Positions 1-7,513 of a stretch of 34,733 bases of DNA are shown here, in pieces (position 1 is the first letter of the stretch; each line of letters starts with the position of its first letter). This DNA comes from an uncultured Lachnospiraceae bacterium (lineage in GTDB: Bacteria; Bacillota; Clostridia; Lachnospirales; Lachnospiraceae). The position numbers were made by a program, and so were the translations under genes. The stretch lies in NCBI GenBank assembly GCA_947593975.1, contig CANQDW010000020.1, positions 1 through 34,733 on the forward strand, written 5' to 3'. The notes below the pieces were generated by a model. It was not told where the DNA came from, searched no databases, and saw only the letters and a list, made by a program, of their open reading frames with translations.

Positions 1-402
1 GTGAATATATTAAATGCAAATGAATCATTTCGCCATTTGGGCAGGGAAGAAGTGGATGTGTTAAATACCTGTGTGGGTGCGAATATAGAAGTAAAACAAG
101 ACGAGGAGGCGGTTGACGTGTGTCTGGCAATACAACAATTGCAGGAAGAAGCAGCAGAAAAAGCATATAAGGAGGGGTATAAGGAAGCTTCTAAGAAAAC
201 GGCTAAGGAAGCATATAGGAAAGGGTATAAGCAAGCTTCTATGAAAACAGCTAAGAAAGTATCTAGGGAAACAAGAATATCTACGCTGTGTGCTAATATT
301 AGAAGCCTTATGGAACAATTGGGCTTATCAATAGAGCAGGCTATGGATGCGTTAAGAGTCACAGACAATGACCGAAAGACACTTTTGCAGTTGCTTAAAT
401 AA
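1..402 (+). CDS. Rpn family recombination-promoting nuclease/putative transposase, C-terminal part
   Basis: The reading frame is open from the first base, and no ribosome site is visible for the GTG at position 1, so this is most likely the 3' end of a longer gene cut by the window. The 133 visible residues start in a segment resembling the end of the PD-(D/E)XK catalytic domain of Rpn-type proteins (NANESFRHLGREE). Next comes a charged helical region with two 16-residue repeats (AYKEGYKEASKKTAKE-like). The tail (LCANIRSLMEQLGLSIEQAM...LLQLL) is the kind of C-terminal helix found on many clostridial Rpn proteins. Family members are proposed to cut DNA and promote RecA-independent recombination. 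The catalytic residues lie outside the window, so activity cannot be judged. Family assignment rests on recognition of the tail. Confidence 0.72.
   Translation: MNILNANESFRHLGREEVDVLNTCVGANIEVKQDEEAVDVCLAIQQLQEEAAEKAYKEGYKEASKKTAKEAYRKGYKQASMKTAKKVSRETRISTLCANIRSLMEQLGLSIEQAMDALRVTDNDRKTLLQLLK
163..258 (+). repeat. Two tandem 48-bp in-frame repeats
   Basis: Bases 163-210 and 211-258 are two adjacent 48-base copies that encode AYKEGYKEASKKTAKE and AYRKGYKQASMKTAKK. They differ at a few positions, so the duplication is not very recent. The unit is a whole number of codons and adds charged helical sequence between the nuclease domain and the C-terminal tail. Confidence 0.8.
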
Positions 403-447
403 TGAGTGATAAAACAAGGTGTTATAAGAAAAATGATTCCCCCTTAG

Positions 448-566
448 CTCCATATCCGTCATAAGACATGTACGTATGCCCGTGTTTCTTATAATGGTGC
501 ATATTTGCACCATTATGCAGGGAATAAATACAGGTGAGACACATGTCCTTAGTGACGGATATGGAG
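448..566. repeat. Nested long inverted repeat (possible structured RNA or palindromic mobile unit)
   Basis: In the gene-free stretch 403-653, bases 448-471 and 541-566 are inverted copies: CTCCATATCCGTCA pairs perfectly with TGACGGATATGGAG, followed by a second paired block (ACATGT) with one- to two-base bulges. Inside lies a perfect 11-bp hairpin, 491-501 with 506-516 (ATAATGGTGCA, loop TATT, TGCACCATTAT). Further partial pairing links about 479-487 to about 526-534. The whole element could fold into one long hairpin. No T-run follows, so a simple intrinsic terminator is unlikely. No ORF with a ribosome site is seen inside it. Confidence 0.8.
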
Positions 567-578
567 TGATTTTATTGG

Positions 579-607
579 TTGACAATTTAAACTTGTCGGT
601 TTATACT
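579..607 (+). promoter_or_regulatory. Promoter with overlapping near-palindromic operator for the BlaI/BlaR-like operon
   Basis: TTGACA at 579-584 and TATACT at 602-607 are separated by 17 bases, an almost consensus sigma-A promoter. Bases 581-597 (GACAATTTAAACTTGTC) form a near-perfect palindrome, with 7 of 8 pairs matching around base 589, lying across the -35 and spacer. BlaI/MecI-type repressors commonly bind such dyads in their own promoter, so autoregulation is inferred. A second small inverted repeat (TATAAA...TTTATA, 624-641) lies just before the ribosome site AAGGAGG at 642-648. Confidence 0.72.
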
Positions 608-653
608 TAATGAAATATATTACTATAAAACAAGCTTTATAAAGGAGGATACA

Positions 654-1058
654 GTGAAACAGGAAATTCATGTAACGAACAGCGAGTGGTATGTGATGAA
701 CTGTCTGTGGGAAGAACATCCGCTTACGTTGATGCAGATTGTACACATATTAAACGAGCAGATGGGGTGGAGCAAAAGTACCTGCGCAACAATGGTTCGC
801 AGAATGACTGAAAAAGGCCTGATAGATTACGAAGAGAATGGAAAGACAAAATATTTCTTCCCGAATGTAGATAAGGAAGATGTGGTAGTACAGGAAACTA
901 AGAATTTCCTTAAACGTATCTACAACGGTAGTGTAGGTATGATGATGAATACTCTCGTTCATCAGAATGATTTGTCTAAAGAAGATATCAGGGAACTTAG
1001 GGAAATATTAAAAGCAGCAGAAGAAAGGTCTGAAAAGAAAGGAAGACTGAAGAAATAA
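654..1058 (+). CDS. BlaI/MecI/CopY family transcriptional repressor
   Basis: This 134-residue protein has the size and layout of BlaI/MecI repressors. An N-terminal winged helix covers about residues 5-75, with the family pattern EWYVMNCLWEEHPLT, STCATMVRRMTEKGLI and a wing ending in Y-F-P. A C-terminal dimerisation helix region runs from about 80 to 130. The start is GTG at 654, set by AAGGAGG five bases upstream. Its stop codon overlaps the ATG of the downstream metalloprotease gene by one base (TAATG), so the two are translationally coupled. By family, the repressor dimer binds a dyad in its own promoter and is released when the partner protease triggers its cleavage. The 581-597 palindrome is the likely operator. 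No beta-lactamase gene is adjacent, so the regulated function is unknown. Confidence 0.92.
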   Translation: MKQEIHVTNSEWYVMNCLWEEHPLTLMQIVHILNEQMGWSKSTCATMVRRMTEKGLIDYEENGKTKYFFPNVDKEDVVVQETKNFLKRIYNGSVGMMMNTLVHQNDLSKEDIRELREILKAAEERSEKKGRLKK

Positions 1059-2605
1059 TGGAGGGTTTTTTGGACTGGATTTTGGAATCATCCCTGCTAG
1101 TGATCATGATTTTTGGGATTCGTAAGATTTTTATGGGGAAAATCCGGTATTCTGCAATATGCGCCCTTTGGCTTATTGTTGTGCTTAGGTTTATGATTCC
1201 GGTTAATCTCATACCTTTGCCGATCAATGTAGGGCATATTATTTCAGAAACGGTTAAGCGCATAGATAATGATAGGGTTTCGCCTAAAGAAGAGCAGGAT
1301 ATAGCTTACAGGAATTACGACCGGGTTTCTGATATTGGACTGGTAAGCGTATTTACGGATGAACTCGTGGAGGAAGACACGAGTAGTATCGCTGAATCCC
1401 GAAGAAATATTGATTGGAATGTACTTTTGAAAAAGTGTATGGTCATAATTTCAATAATGTTTGCTGTGATGTTTGCGGCGTCCAATTTATGTATGCTTAA
1501 AAGGATCAAAAAAGAGCGAAAATTATACTACAGCAGACGTAATATGAAAATATACACGGTTTCATGTGTCAAAAATCCATGCCTGTACGGATTGTTAAGA
1601 CCGGCGGTCTATATACCCGAAGAGCTTGTTTCCTACAGCGGTGGAATAATGGCTGACAGTGAAGAAATAGAACAGATCATATTGCATGAATATGTGCATT
1701 ATAAGCATAAAGACCATATTTGGGCGTTTGTCAGAATGGTTTTGATATCTGCACACTGGTTTAATCCGCTGCTGTGGTTTGCTATGTCATGTTTTAAGAA
1801 AGATGCGGAACTTTACTGCGATGAGACAGTTGTAGATATACTTGGAGATGAAAAAAGGTTCGGATATGGCGAAATGCTGGTAAAATTTGCCGGGGATGCG
1901 TGCAGGAGAGATTTCAGGTATTCTATGGTGTCTATGGGTAAGCGCGGAAAAGAAATGGAGCAAAGGATCCGTGCGATCAGTGATAAAAAGCATTATTCCG
2001 GCTGGATTATGATTCCGCTTATGCTTATCGTATTTGCGGCAGTGGGCGCTACATGCAGCACAGGAGCAGGATTTGCCGCTTTTGCCACGGATGTTTCAAA
2101 GCATGCGGATATGAATACACGTATAAATATAGAAGAAGAAAAAAATCACGGCATACAGGATTATGTGAAAAATGACGAGGATCCCGATCTCTTTAAAGAA
2201 ACGGACGCCGGACTGTATGCGCCGGATTCCGGGCTGTATGCAGAAACATATGAGGAAGCGTTTAAGAATTATATAGAGGTATTTACGGAAGCGGTTAATA
2301 TCGGGAATACTGACAGGCTGGCGCAGGTAATAGATCCCGGCAGCGAGATGTACAGGCAGCAGAGCCGTATTGCTGCAAATTATTATAGCCGGGGAATACA
2401 TGAGGAAATAAAGTCGTATGAGATCACAGAAGCCAAAAGCATTGGAGCCGATATGGTTGCGATCGATTCGAAGGAAAGGATAAAAGTCGGGTATTCAGAT
2501 GGTTCTACTAAAGTAGTAAAACAGAAATACAGGTATACCTGTAAAAATGTTGAAGGACGCTGGATCATTACGGGAATGGATGAATCGGCGCATGTTAAAC
2601 GGTGA
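1058..2605 (+). CDS. BlaR1-like M56 family membrane metallopeptidase with NTF2-like sensor end
   Basis: This 515-residue protein has membrane segments near residues 8-25, 30-55, 127-147 and 310-330. Between the third and fourth lies a zinc-protease domain with HEYVH at 210-214 and the second motif AELYCDE, in which E251 and D255 are likely metal-site residues. That is the M56 (BlaR1/MecR1) signature. In BlaR1 the outer C-terminal domain is a penicillin-binding sensor. Here the outer part is a short linker and a domain at about 385-515 (YEEAFKNYIEVFTEAVN... to GRWIITGMDE) that resembles NTF2-like/TcaA-type extracellular domains. No penicillin-binding SxxK layout is evident. It is predicted to sense an extracellular ligand and inactivate the BlaI-type repressor encoded by the overlapping gene upstream. 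The ligand is unknown. Confidence 0.88.
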   Translation: MEGFLDWILESSLLVIMIFGIRKIFMGKIRYSAICALWLIVVLRFMIPVNLIPLPINVGHIISETVKRIDNDRVSPKEEQDIAYRNYDRVSDIGLVSVFTDELVEEDTSSIAESRRNIDWNVLLKKCMVIISIMFAVMFAASNLCMLKRIKKERKLYYSRRNMKIYTVSCVKNPCLYGLLRPAVYIPEELVSYSGGIMADSEEIEQIILHEYVHYKHKDHIWAFVRMVLISAHWFNPLLWFAMSCFKKDAELYCDETVVDILGDEKRFGYGEMLVKFAGDACRRDFRYSMVSMGKRGKEMEQRIRAISDKKHYSGWIMIPLMLIVFAAVGATCSTGAGFAAFATDVSKHADMNTRINIEEEKNHGIQDYVKNDEDPDLFKETDAGLYAPDSGLYAETYEEAFKNYIEVFTEAVNIGNTDRLAQVIDPGSEMYRQQSRIAANYYSRGIHEEIKSYEITEAKSIGADMVAIDSKERIKVGYSDGSTKVVKQKYRYTCKNVEGRWIITGMDESAHVKR

Positions 2606-2651
2606 AGTTTTCAGGGCTTTGGGTCTGATAAAGGGGCTCTGCGGGCGGCTT

Positions 2652-2682
2652 AAAGGCAGGAGGTTTTAACCTGCCTTTTTTT
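2652..2682 (+). terminator. Intrinsic terminator after the BlaI/BlaR-like operon
   Basis: AAAGGCAGG (2652-2660) pairs with CCTGCCTTT (2670-2678) around a 9-base loop and runs into a T-run ending at 2682. It lies about 50 bases after the protease stop codon. Confidence 0.85.
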
Positions 2683-2686
2683 GGTT

Positions 2687-2714
2687 AGTGATAAGTAATA
2701 TTTATCACTTGACA
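2687..2714 (+). promoter_or_regulatory. Palindromic operator abutting the -35 box of acpP
   Basis: AGTGATAA (2687-2694) and TTATCACT (2702-2709) form perfect 8-base arms around a 7-base centre. The right arm runs into a consensus -35 box, TTGACA (2709-2714). The best -10 at a 17-base distance (TAGTCT, 2732-2737) is weak. The position suggests a dimeric repressor or activator site controlling acyl carrier protein synthesis. No regulator is encoded next to it. Confidence 0.6.
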
Positions 2715-2779
2715 AACAATAAGAACTATATTAGTCTAAGTTATGATTTGTAACATATCAATATGGAGGCGGTAGATTC

Positions 2780-3010
2780 ATGCTTGAAAAAATGAAAGAA
2801 ATAATATCGGCGCAGCTTAACGTAAATGAGGATGAAATCACGGAGTCAGCATCGTTTAAGGATGATCTTGGCGCGGATTCGCTGGATTTGTTTGAACTTG
2901 TTATGGCTTTGGAGGAGGAGTACTCCCTTGAAATCCCCATGGATGATTATGAAGGAATGGACACTGTAGCGGATGTGATCAACTATCTGAAAGACAGGGG
3001 AATAGAATAA
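2780..3010 (+). CDS. acpP: Acyl carrier protein
   Basis: This is a 76-residue acidic four-helix protein of the usual ACP length. The motif LGADSLDLFELVMALEEEY contains Ser34, the expected attachment site for the 4'-phosphopantetheine arm. The tail (DYEGMDTVADVINYLKDRG) matches helix IV of fatty-acid ACPs. In the cytoplasm the protein carries growing acyl chains as thioesters for fatty acid synthesis. The start is ATG 2780, with GGAGG at 2765-2769. The gene stands alone between a terminator and the promoter of the next gene, with no fab genes nearby. It could therefore be a second, specialised ACP, but the sequence looks like an ordinary fatty-acid type. Confidence 0.95.
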   Translation: MLEKMKEIISAQLNVNEDEITESASFKDDLGADSLDLFELVMALEEEYSLEIPMDDYEGMDTVADVINYLKDRGIE

Positions 3011-3027
3011 TATCTTTTATAAAACTA

Positions 3028-3056
3028 TTGACTTATTTTGTTTGATTGTGTATCAT
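3028..3056 (+). promoter_or_regulatory. Sigma-A promoter for the giant secreted protein
   Basis: TTGACT (3028-3033) and TATCAT (3051-3056) are separated by exactly 17 bases. Transcription would start near 3063 and give a leader of about 138 bases before the ATG at 3201. Confidence 0.7.
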
Positions 3057-3090
3057 ATATGATGATGTACCAAGTGTATTTGTGTGAACA

Positions 3091-3200
3091 AATCAGGCAG
3101 ATTACTGTTTGCGCAAGTCTGGTAATAAATGAAAATTATAAAAGGAAAGGAGTGTAGTATACTGCATTACGCCTGATTGATGCAATATACATAGTGTGAT
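3091..3200 (+). promoter_or_regulatory. Structured 5' leader with a hairpin between Shine-Dalgarno site and start codon
   Basis: The only good Shine-Dalgarno site, AAAGGAG at 3146-3152, lies 48 bases before the ATG at 3201. Between them, GTATACTGCAT (3157-3167) and ATGCAATATAC (3180-3190) form an 11-bp stem with one C-A mismatch and a 12-base loop. Folding it leaves 4 bases before and 10 bases after the stem, an effective spacing of about 14. Eight loop bases, GCCTGATT (3171-3178), are the exact complement of AATCAGGC at 3091-3098, so a pseudoknot or alternative fold is possible. No in-frame start upstream exists, because TAG at 3192-3194 closes the frame. Confidence 0.55.
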
Positions 3201-6200
3201 ATGAAAAAAGTCAAAGTATTATCATTGCTGCTTACTGCTGCTTTGACAGTGACTTCACTTACAGTTGCACCTTCAGAAGCTGATGCCGCTAAAAAAGCTG
3301 TATCACTTGCTAAGAAGAAAGTTACTGTAACAGTAGGTCAGAAGAAGAAGATCAGAATCGTGCCTGCAAAGAAAAAAGCTAAGGCAAAAAAAGGCGCAGC
3401 TGCTGCATCAAAAACTTCTTCAAAGAAAAAGATCAGAGCTAAAGTAAAGTGGACATCAAGCAACAAGAACATTGTACAAGTTGTTAAGAAAAAGGTATTT
3501 ATTAAGAAGGCTAATTGTAGGGTGAAAGGTATTGCACCGGGTAAAGCAACCGTTAAGGCTGTCTACAAACGTAAGGGCGTTAAGGCAACTCTTAAGTGCA
3601 AGGTTACCGTAGTGCCTGCAGAAGGCGGCCAGACAGCAGCGCCAACAGGCAGTCAGGCAACAGGTCAGCCAACAGGGGCTCCGTCAGACCAGCCAACAGG
3701 CGGTCCATCAGATCAGCCTACAGGCAGTCCGTCAGACAATCCTTCGGACACACCGACGGCAACACCAACGGCAACACCAACAGCAACACCGCCGTCAGGT
3801 CCTACTAACGAACCGTATGAGAAAGAGATTGATATCAGCAGCGTAGTACCTATCAATCCGGCTGACGCAGATAACTGCGTAACATATGATCCGGAAACCA
3901 AGACGCTTACTGCAACAGACCTTGAAGGACTTCTTGTTCCGATAGGAGAGAACGTAGCAGTAGGAGAGACTGTTGAGATCACGATATACGGCAGCGCAAA
4001 GAATGCTTCAGGAGAAGCAACTATCAGAGCTTGGCTGTCAGATACAACCAATCCTTTTGATTCGAACTGGTCAGATATCGTTAATCCTGCAGAGTGGGGC
4101 AAAGCATATTCATATACTGCAAACCATGAAGCAGGCGGTATCCAGATAAAGAAGGCTGCATATGACGCTGAGAACTTTACAGAACTTGTTATTACAAAAA
4201 TCGTAGTTAAGAAGTCTTGGAAAGATCCTAAGCCTACCGATACACCTGCTCCTGCTACCGACACACCGGCTCCTTCATTTGATGGACTCGACCTCAGTGG
4301 TACGACAGGATTGTATGGAGCGCCGGTAAATTATGATGCTGATACTAATACTGTAACAGCAGCTGATGTACAGGGTATCCAGATTCCGTTAGGAGCTACT
4401 TATAAGCCTGGCGATACAATTAAGGTTACAATCTATGGTTCATCAACACCTGAGGCAGCAAGGACATGGCTTGCAGTTGCCGGTGAAGATGCAGCCAGCT
4501 CGAATACAGTTAATCCTATGGTATGGGGCGAGACATATGAGTATACAGTAACCGATAAAGACTGCGATGTTATTGAAATTAAGAAAGCATCTTGGGATGC
4601 AGATAATTTCTCAGAGATCACAGTAACTAAGGTTACAGTAGAAAAAGTTGATTCACAGCCTACAGAAGCGCCTACGGAAGAACCTACAGAAGCACCTGTA
4701 AACGTTGCTCCTCAGGCTGCTGCAAGCGCAGAGTATACTAATGTATATGGTGTTTCAACGGATGCTATAAATGATGAACAGCTCGCAAATGGCGATCCTG
4801 CAACAAGCTGGAACTGCTGGGATGCAGAAAATAACGGCGCTGATTATCCAATGTGGGTACAGCTTACATGGGATAAAGCATACGAGCTTACAGGTACTAA
4901 AGTCCTTTGGTGGAGCGACGGTGTTGATACCGGAGTACAGTTCCCGAGCGGATGTACAGTTGAATATCTTGAGGATGACGGAGAAACATGGACACAGATA
5001 GGTATTGTTGGCGTTGAATATACTCCTGATGGATATAACGGAGCAAACACCGTATGGAATGAACTTACTTTTGAAAAAGCGATAACAACCACAGCTCTTC
5101 GCCTTATGATCGAAAAGCCTAACACTGAAAATGCATTTACCGGTGTCGGCGTAGGTATCAGTGAGTGGGAAGTATACGGAAAAGAAGCAGCAGTTGAGCC
5201 AACGGCAACTCCTGAACCAACACCAATTCCGGAGGATTATACTCCTGTAGAACCTAGTGTTTCAACAGAAGAAATCGGTGTTTATAATCTTCCGATTAAT
5301 GCAGAGACCATTACAAAAGATGGTAACGCTAAAGATGTTGCTATTGTTGATGGTAAAGCAGAGGCTGCTGTAACAGGTCAGTATGGCGGATTCTGGATTA
5401 ACATACCGGCAGATAAACAAGACGAATATGTGCGTGTTGAAGTTGAGTATGAAAATGGAACAGGCGGATTCGGATATGCTTGTCAGTATGTTGGAGTAAG
5501 TGGCGATCAGAATCTTGTTTGGGGCGGTTTGTTAAATGGCTCTGGTGTATTTGATAAGACCTTTGATGCAGGAAAGGTTGTTACTAAGTTCAAGTTCTTT
5601 AATAATGATACTAATTTATCAGCTGAAAATCCTGCAAAGGTTACTATCAAGTCAGTAAAACTGTATAAAGCAGAGGCTAAATCTGTAAATGTATCAACAT
5701 ATGAAGTAGAAATAGAAGATGGCGAAAAAGTATCACTTGATTCTACTACCGGATATGGTGATGTAAGAATTGATGATGAGAAATTCAATGAATTCTTAGA
5801 TTTCTATTCAGATATATATGGTGCATTTGATACACTTTCAGGCAAGGCAACTGCCGCAGAAGCAGTAACCAAGTATATGGCAGACGGCGAAGAGATAACT
5901 TATACTCCGTCAGAGGCAGGAAAAGGTACTCTTACATTTGTTAACGGAGATGTAAACCGTACACTTGAAGTAGAATTTACTAAGGATGGCGATGATGTTA
6001 TTACAGGTAAATTTACTGATGAGAACGGAAAAGTAAGAGAAGTAACTGTTAATAAGAACTCCGGTAATGAATGTGATATGACTGTAGACGGAGTAGAGGG
6101 ATATAAACTTATCGTTGACGAAGATGAAGCTAATGGTGATTATACTGTAACTTACCTTGCACCGGACGGAGAGTACATCAAGATTGAAAAGGTTGGCAAC

Positions 6201-7418
6201 AAGTATACACTTAAGGCAACAGAAGGAATGGTTGAGAAGTATGGATTAGGTCTCAGCTATACAGGAGAAGCAGTAGGTGGACCTACAGAGCCTCCTGCTC
6301 CTACTTATGTGCCAGTAGAGTCTACCAGTGCACCGGAAGAAATTGAAGATAGCGAATATATAGATCTTAGCAATATAGCTTATGCATTTGATCAAAACAG
6401 TAAATATAATGCAGCAACTGGTGCTATAGATGTTGATCTGGCATGTATATATGGCGGAACCGGACTTGCATTCTTCCTGAAAGATGATAAAGGCACTGTA
6501 GATTTAAAAGAGTACAAATCTCTTGTTCTTGACATAAGCTATGATGATTCAGTAGCAGATTATGGTATGAACTTATCATTTAAGCCATTTGATGGTAATA
6601 CTGATTTTTGGCATAATAACAATGATGTTAAAGGTATATCTTCAAGATGGCTTGATATGAAAGATCTTAACGGAACAATTGCTATAGATGTTGCTGATGC
6701 TGCTGATACGAATGTTGCTGTGTTATATATAAAGACACAGAAATCCGGTGATGCCGGTGCATTCCCAAATGCTAAGTTTACTATTAATTCAGCTAAACTT
6801 GTTAAAGCAGAACCTAAGACGGTAGACGTTGAAACCTTTACTGTTGACAAATCAGAAGTAGCAGGAGAAAATCAGGATCTTGATCTTAAAGTTGGATCAG
6901 GTACAGGCTATGGCGACGTTGTACTTTCTGAATCAGAGATTACAGCTATAGTTGACCAGTATTCAGATCTTTATGCAGGATTTGAGACGCTTGCTAATAA
7001 GACTGCAGGTCAGAAAACTGAGAAGTTTATCGGCGACGGCGAAGGAAGCGTTGTATATGAAGCTGAAGATGTTGATAAGGGAACTCTTACTTATGAACTT
7101 GGCGGAATCACACGTAAGATGTCAGTTGAATTCGTAAGAAGCGAAGGTCTTGTTACAGCAAATATCTCTCAGGAAAGTACAAACTCAAACTGGATAGTTA
7201 AAGTAGCTAAAGATTCTAACGGCGCTGAGGTAATAAAGAACGGCGAAGTTGGATACAGCCTTACGATCAATAAGACAGAGACAGATTACTCTATAGTTTA
7301 TACTGAGCCGGATGGAAACTACATCAAACTCAGCAAAGATGGAGATAAGTTCTCATTATCAGCTACTAAAGACATGATAGCTAAGTATGTATTATCACTT
7401 GAATATCTTCCTAGATAA
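3201..7418 (+). CDS. Large secreted multi-domain carbohydrate/surface-binding protein, no catalytic domain seen
   Basis: This 1405-residue protein begins with a signal peptide (MKKVKVLSLLLTAALTVTSL, likely cut near residue 27-29). The parts in order are as follows. Residues 30-138 hold a very Lys-rich Ig-like (Big_2-type) domain with the core VKWTSSNKNIVQVV and GIAPGKATVKAVY. Residues 140-207 are a Pro/Thr linker. Residues 208-338 and 360-484 are two related beta-rich modules (VEITIYGS/IKVTIYGS, then NPAEWG/NPMVWG and IQIKKAAYDAENF/IEIKKASWDADNF), probably carbohydrate-binding-like. Residues 501-660 resemble an F5/8 type C (discoidin) domain (DGDPATSW-like ANGDPATSWNCWD). Residues 687-1020 and 1052-1405 are two further copies of a paired module whose second half carries TGYGDV, and then PDGEYIKI or PDGNYIKL. 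No glycoside hydrolase, S-layer or LPXTG motif is visible. The strong promoter and uniform codon use suggest high expression. Binding specificity is unknown. Confidence 0.82.
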   Translation: MKKVKVLSLLLTAALTVTSLTVAPSEADAAKKAVSLAKKKVTVTVGQKKKIRIVPAKKKAKAKKGAAAASKTSSKKKIRAKVKWTSSNKNIVQVVKKKVFIKKANCRVKGIAPGKATVKAVYKRKGVKATLKCKVTVVPAEGGQTAAPTGSQATGQPTGAPSDQPTGGPSDQPTGSPSDNPSDTPTATPTATPTATPPSGPTNEPYEKEIDISSVVPINPADADNCVTYDPETKTLTATDLEGLLVPIGENVAVGETVEITIYGSAKNASGEATIRAWLSDTTNPFDSNWSDIVNPAEWGKAYSYTANHEAGGIQIKKAAYDAENFTELVITKIVVKKSWKDPKPTDTPAPATDTPAPSFDGLDLSGTTGLYGAPVNYDADTNTVTAADVQGIQIPLGATYKPGDTIKVTIYGSSTPEAARTWLAVAGEDAASSNTVNPMVWGETYEYTVTDKDCDVIEIKKASWDADNFSEITVTKVTVEKVDSQPTEAPTEEPTEAPVNVAPQAAASAEYTNVYGVSTDAINDEQLANGDPATSWNCWDAENNGADYPMWVQLTWDKAYELTGTKVLWWSDGVDTGVQFPSGCTVEYLEDDGETWTQIGIVGVEYTPDGYNGANTVWNELTFEKAITTTALRLMIEKPNTENAFTGVGVGISEWEVYGKEAAVEPTATPEPTPIPEDYTPVEPSVSTEEIGVYNLPINAETITKDGNAKDVAIVDGKAEAAVTGQYGGFWINIPADKQDEYVRVEVEYENGTGGFGYACQYVGVSGDQNLVWGGLLNGSGVFDKTFDAGKVVTKFKFFNNDTNLSAENPAKVTIKSVKLYKAEAKSVNVSTYEVEIEDGEKVSLDSTTGYGDVRIDDEKFNEFLDFYSDIYGAFDTLSGKATAAEAVTKYMADGEEITYTPSEAGKGTLTFVNGDVNRTLEVEFTKDGDDVITGKFTDENGKVREVTVNKNSGNECDMTVDGVEGYKLIVDEDEANGDYTVTYLAPDGEYIKIEKVGNKYTLKATEGMVEKYGLGLSYTGEAVGGPTEPPAPTYVPVESTSAPEEIEDSEYIDLSNIAYAFDQNSKYNAATGAIDVDLACIYGGTGLAFFLKDDKGTVDLKEYKSLVLDISYDDSVADYGMNLSFKPFDGNTDFWHNNNDVKGISSRWLDMKDLNGTIAIDVADAADTNVAVLYIKTQKSGDAGAFPNAKFTINSAKLVKAEPKTVDVETFTVDKSEVAGENQDLDLKVGSGTGYGDVVLSESEITAIVDQYSDLYAGFETLANKTAGQKTEKFIGDGEGSVVYEAEDVDKGTLTYELGGITRKMSVEFVRSEGLVTANISQESTNSNWIVKVAKDSNGAEVIKNGEVGYSLTINKTETDYSIVYTEPDGNYIKLSKDGDKFSLSATKDMIAKYVLSLEYLPR
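3640..3795 (+). repeat. Pro/Thr-rich linker repeats
   Basis: Short in-frame units encode repeated PTG-x-PSDQ and then three TPTA units; the latter are 12-base repeats at about 3751-3790. Such linkers are prone to copy-number change by slippage. Confidence 0.75.
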
Positions 7419-7455
7419 TATGTCTTTTAGGCAGATGTAATAATTTAAATTTATT

Positions 7456-7493
7456 CAGTACCCTATATGCAGTAAATAGTATATAGGGTACTG
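7456..7493 (+). other. Perfect 13-bp hairpin between two secreted-protein genes
   Basis: CAGTACCCTATAT (7456-7468) pairs perfectly with ATATAGGGTACTG (7481-7493) around a 12-base loop. The stem ends 5 bases before the Shine-Dalgarno AAAGGA (7499-7504) of the next gene. No T-run follows. It may protect or process the mRNA, or affect translation of the next gene, more probably than terminate. Confidence 0.6.
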
Positions 7494-7513
7494 TATTGAA
7501 AGGATGTGCAGGT

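Noticed and set aside
3180-3194. Mini-ORF ATG CAA TAT ACA TAG as a leader peptide
   Set aside because: Its ATG is 27 bases from the nearest Shine-Dalgarno site and lies in the right arm of the leader hairpin; four codons are too few to judge.
3640-3795. CRISPR-like short repeats
   Set aside because: The repeats are in-frame linker codons without spacers of uniform length or cas genes.
3713-4264. 183-codon open frame on the - strand
   Set aside because: Shadow of the giant secreted protein's linker and first module, with repeat-driven low complexity.
7456-7493. Intrinsic terminator
   Set aside because: The stem is perfect but neither strand has the T-run that should follow it.
7496-7513. 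TTG at 7496 as start of the 428-residue secreted protein
   Set aside because: It has no ribosome site of its own and would place the actual AAAGGA site inside the coding region; ATG 7514 is properly spaced.
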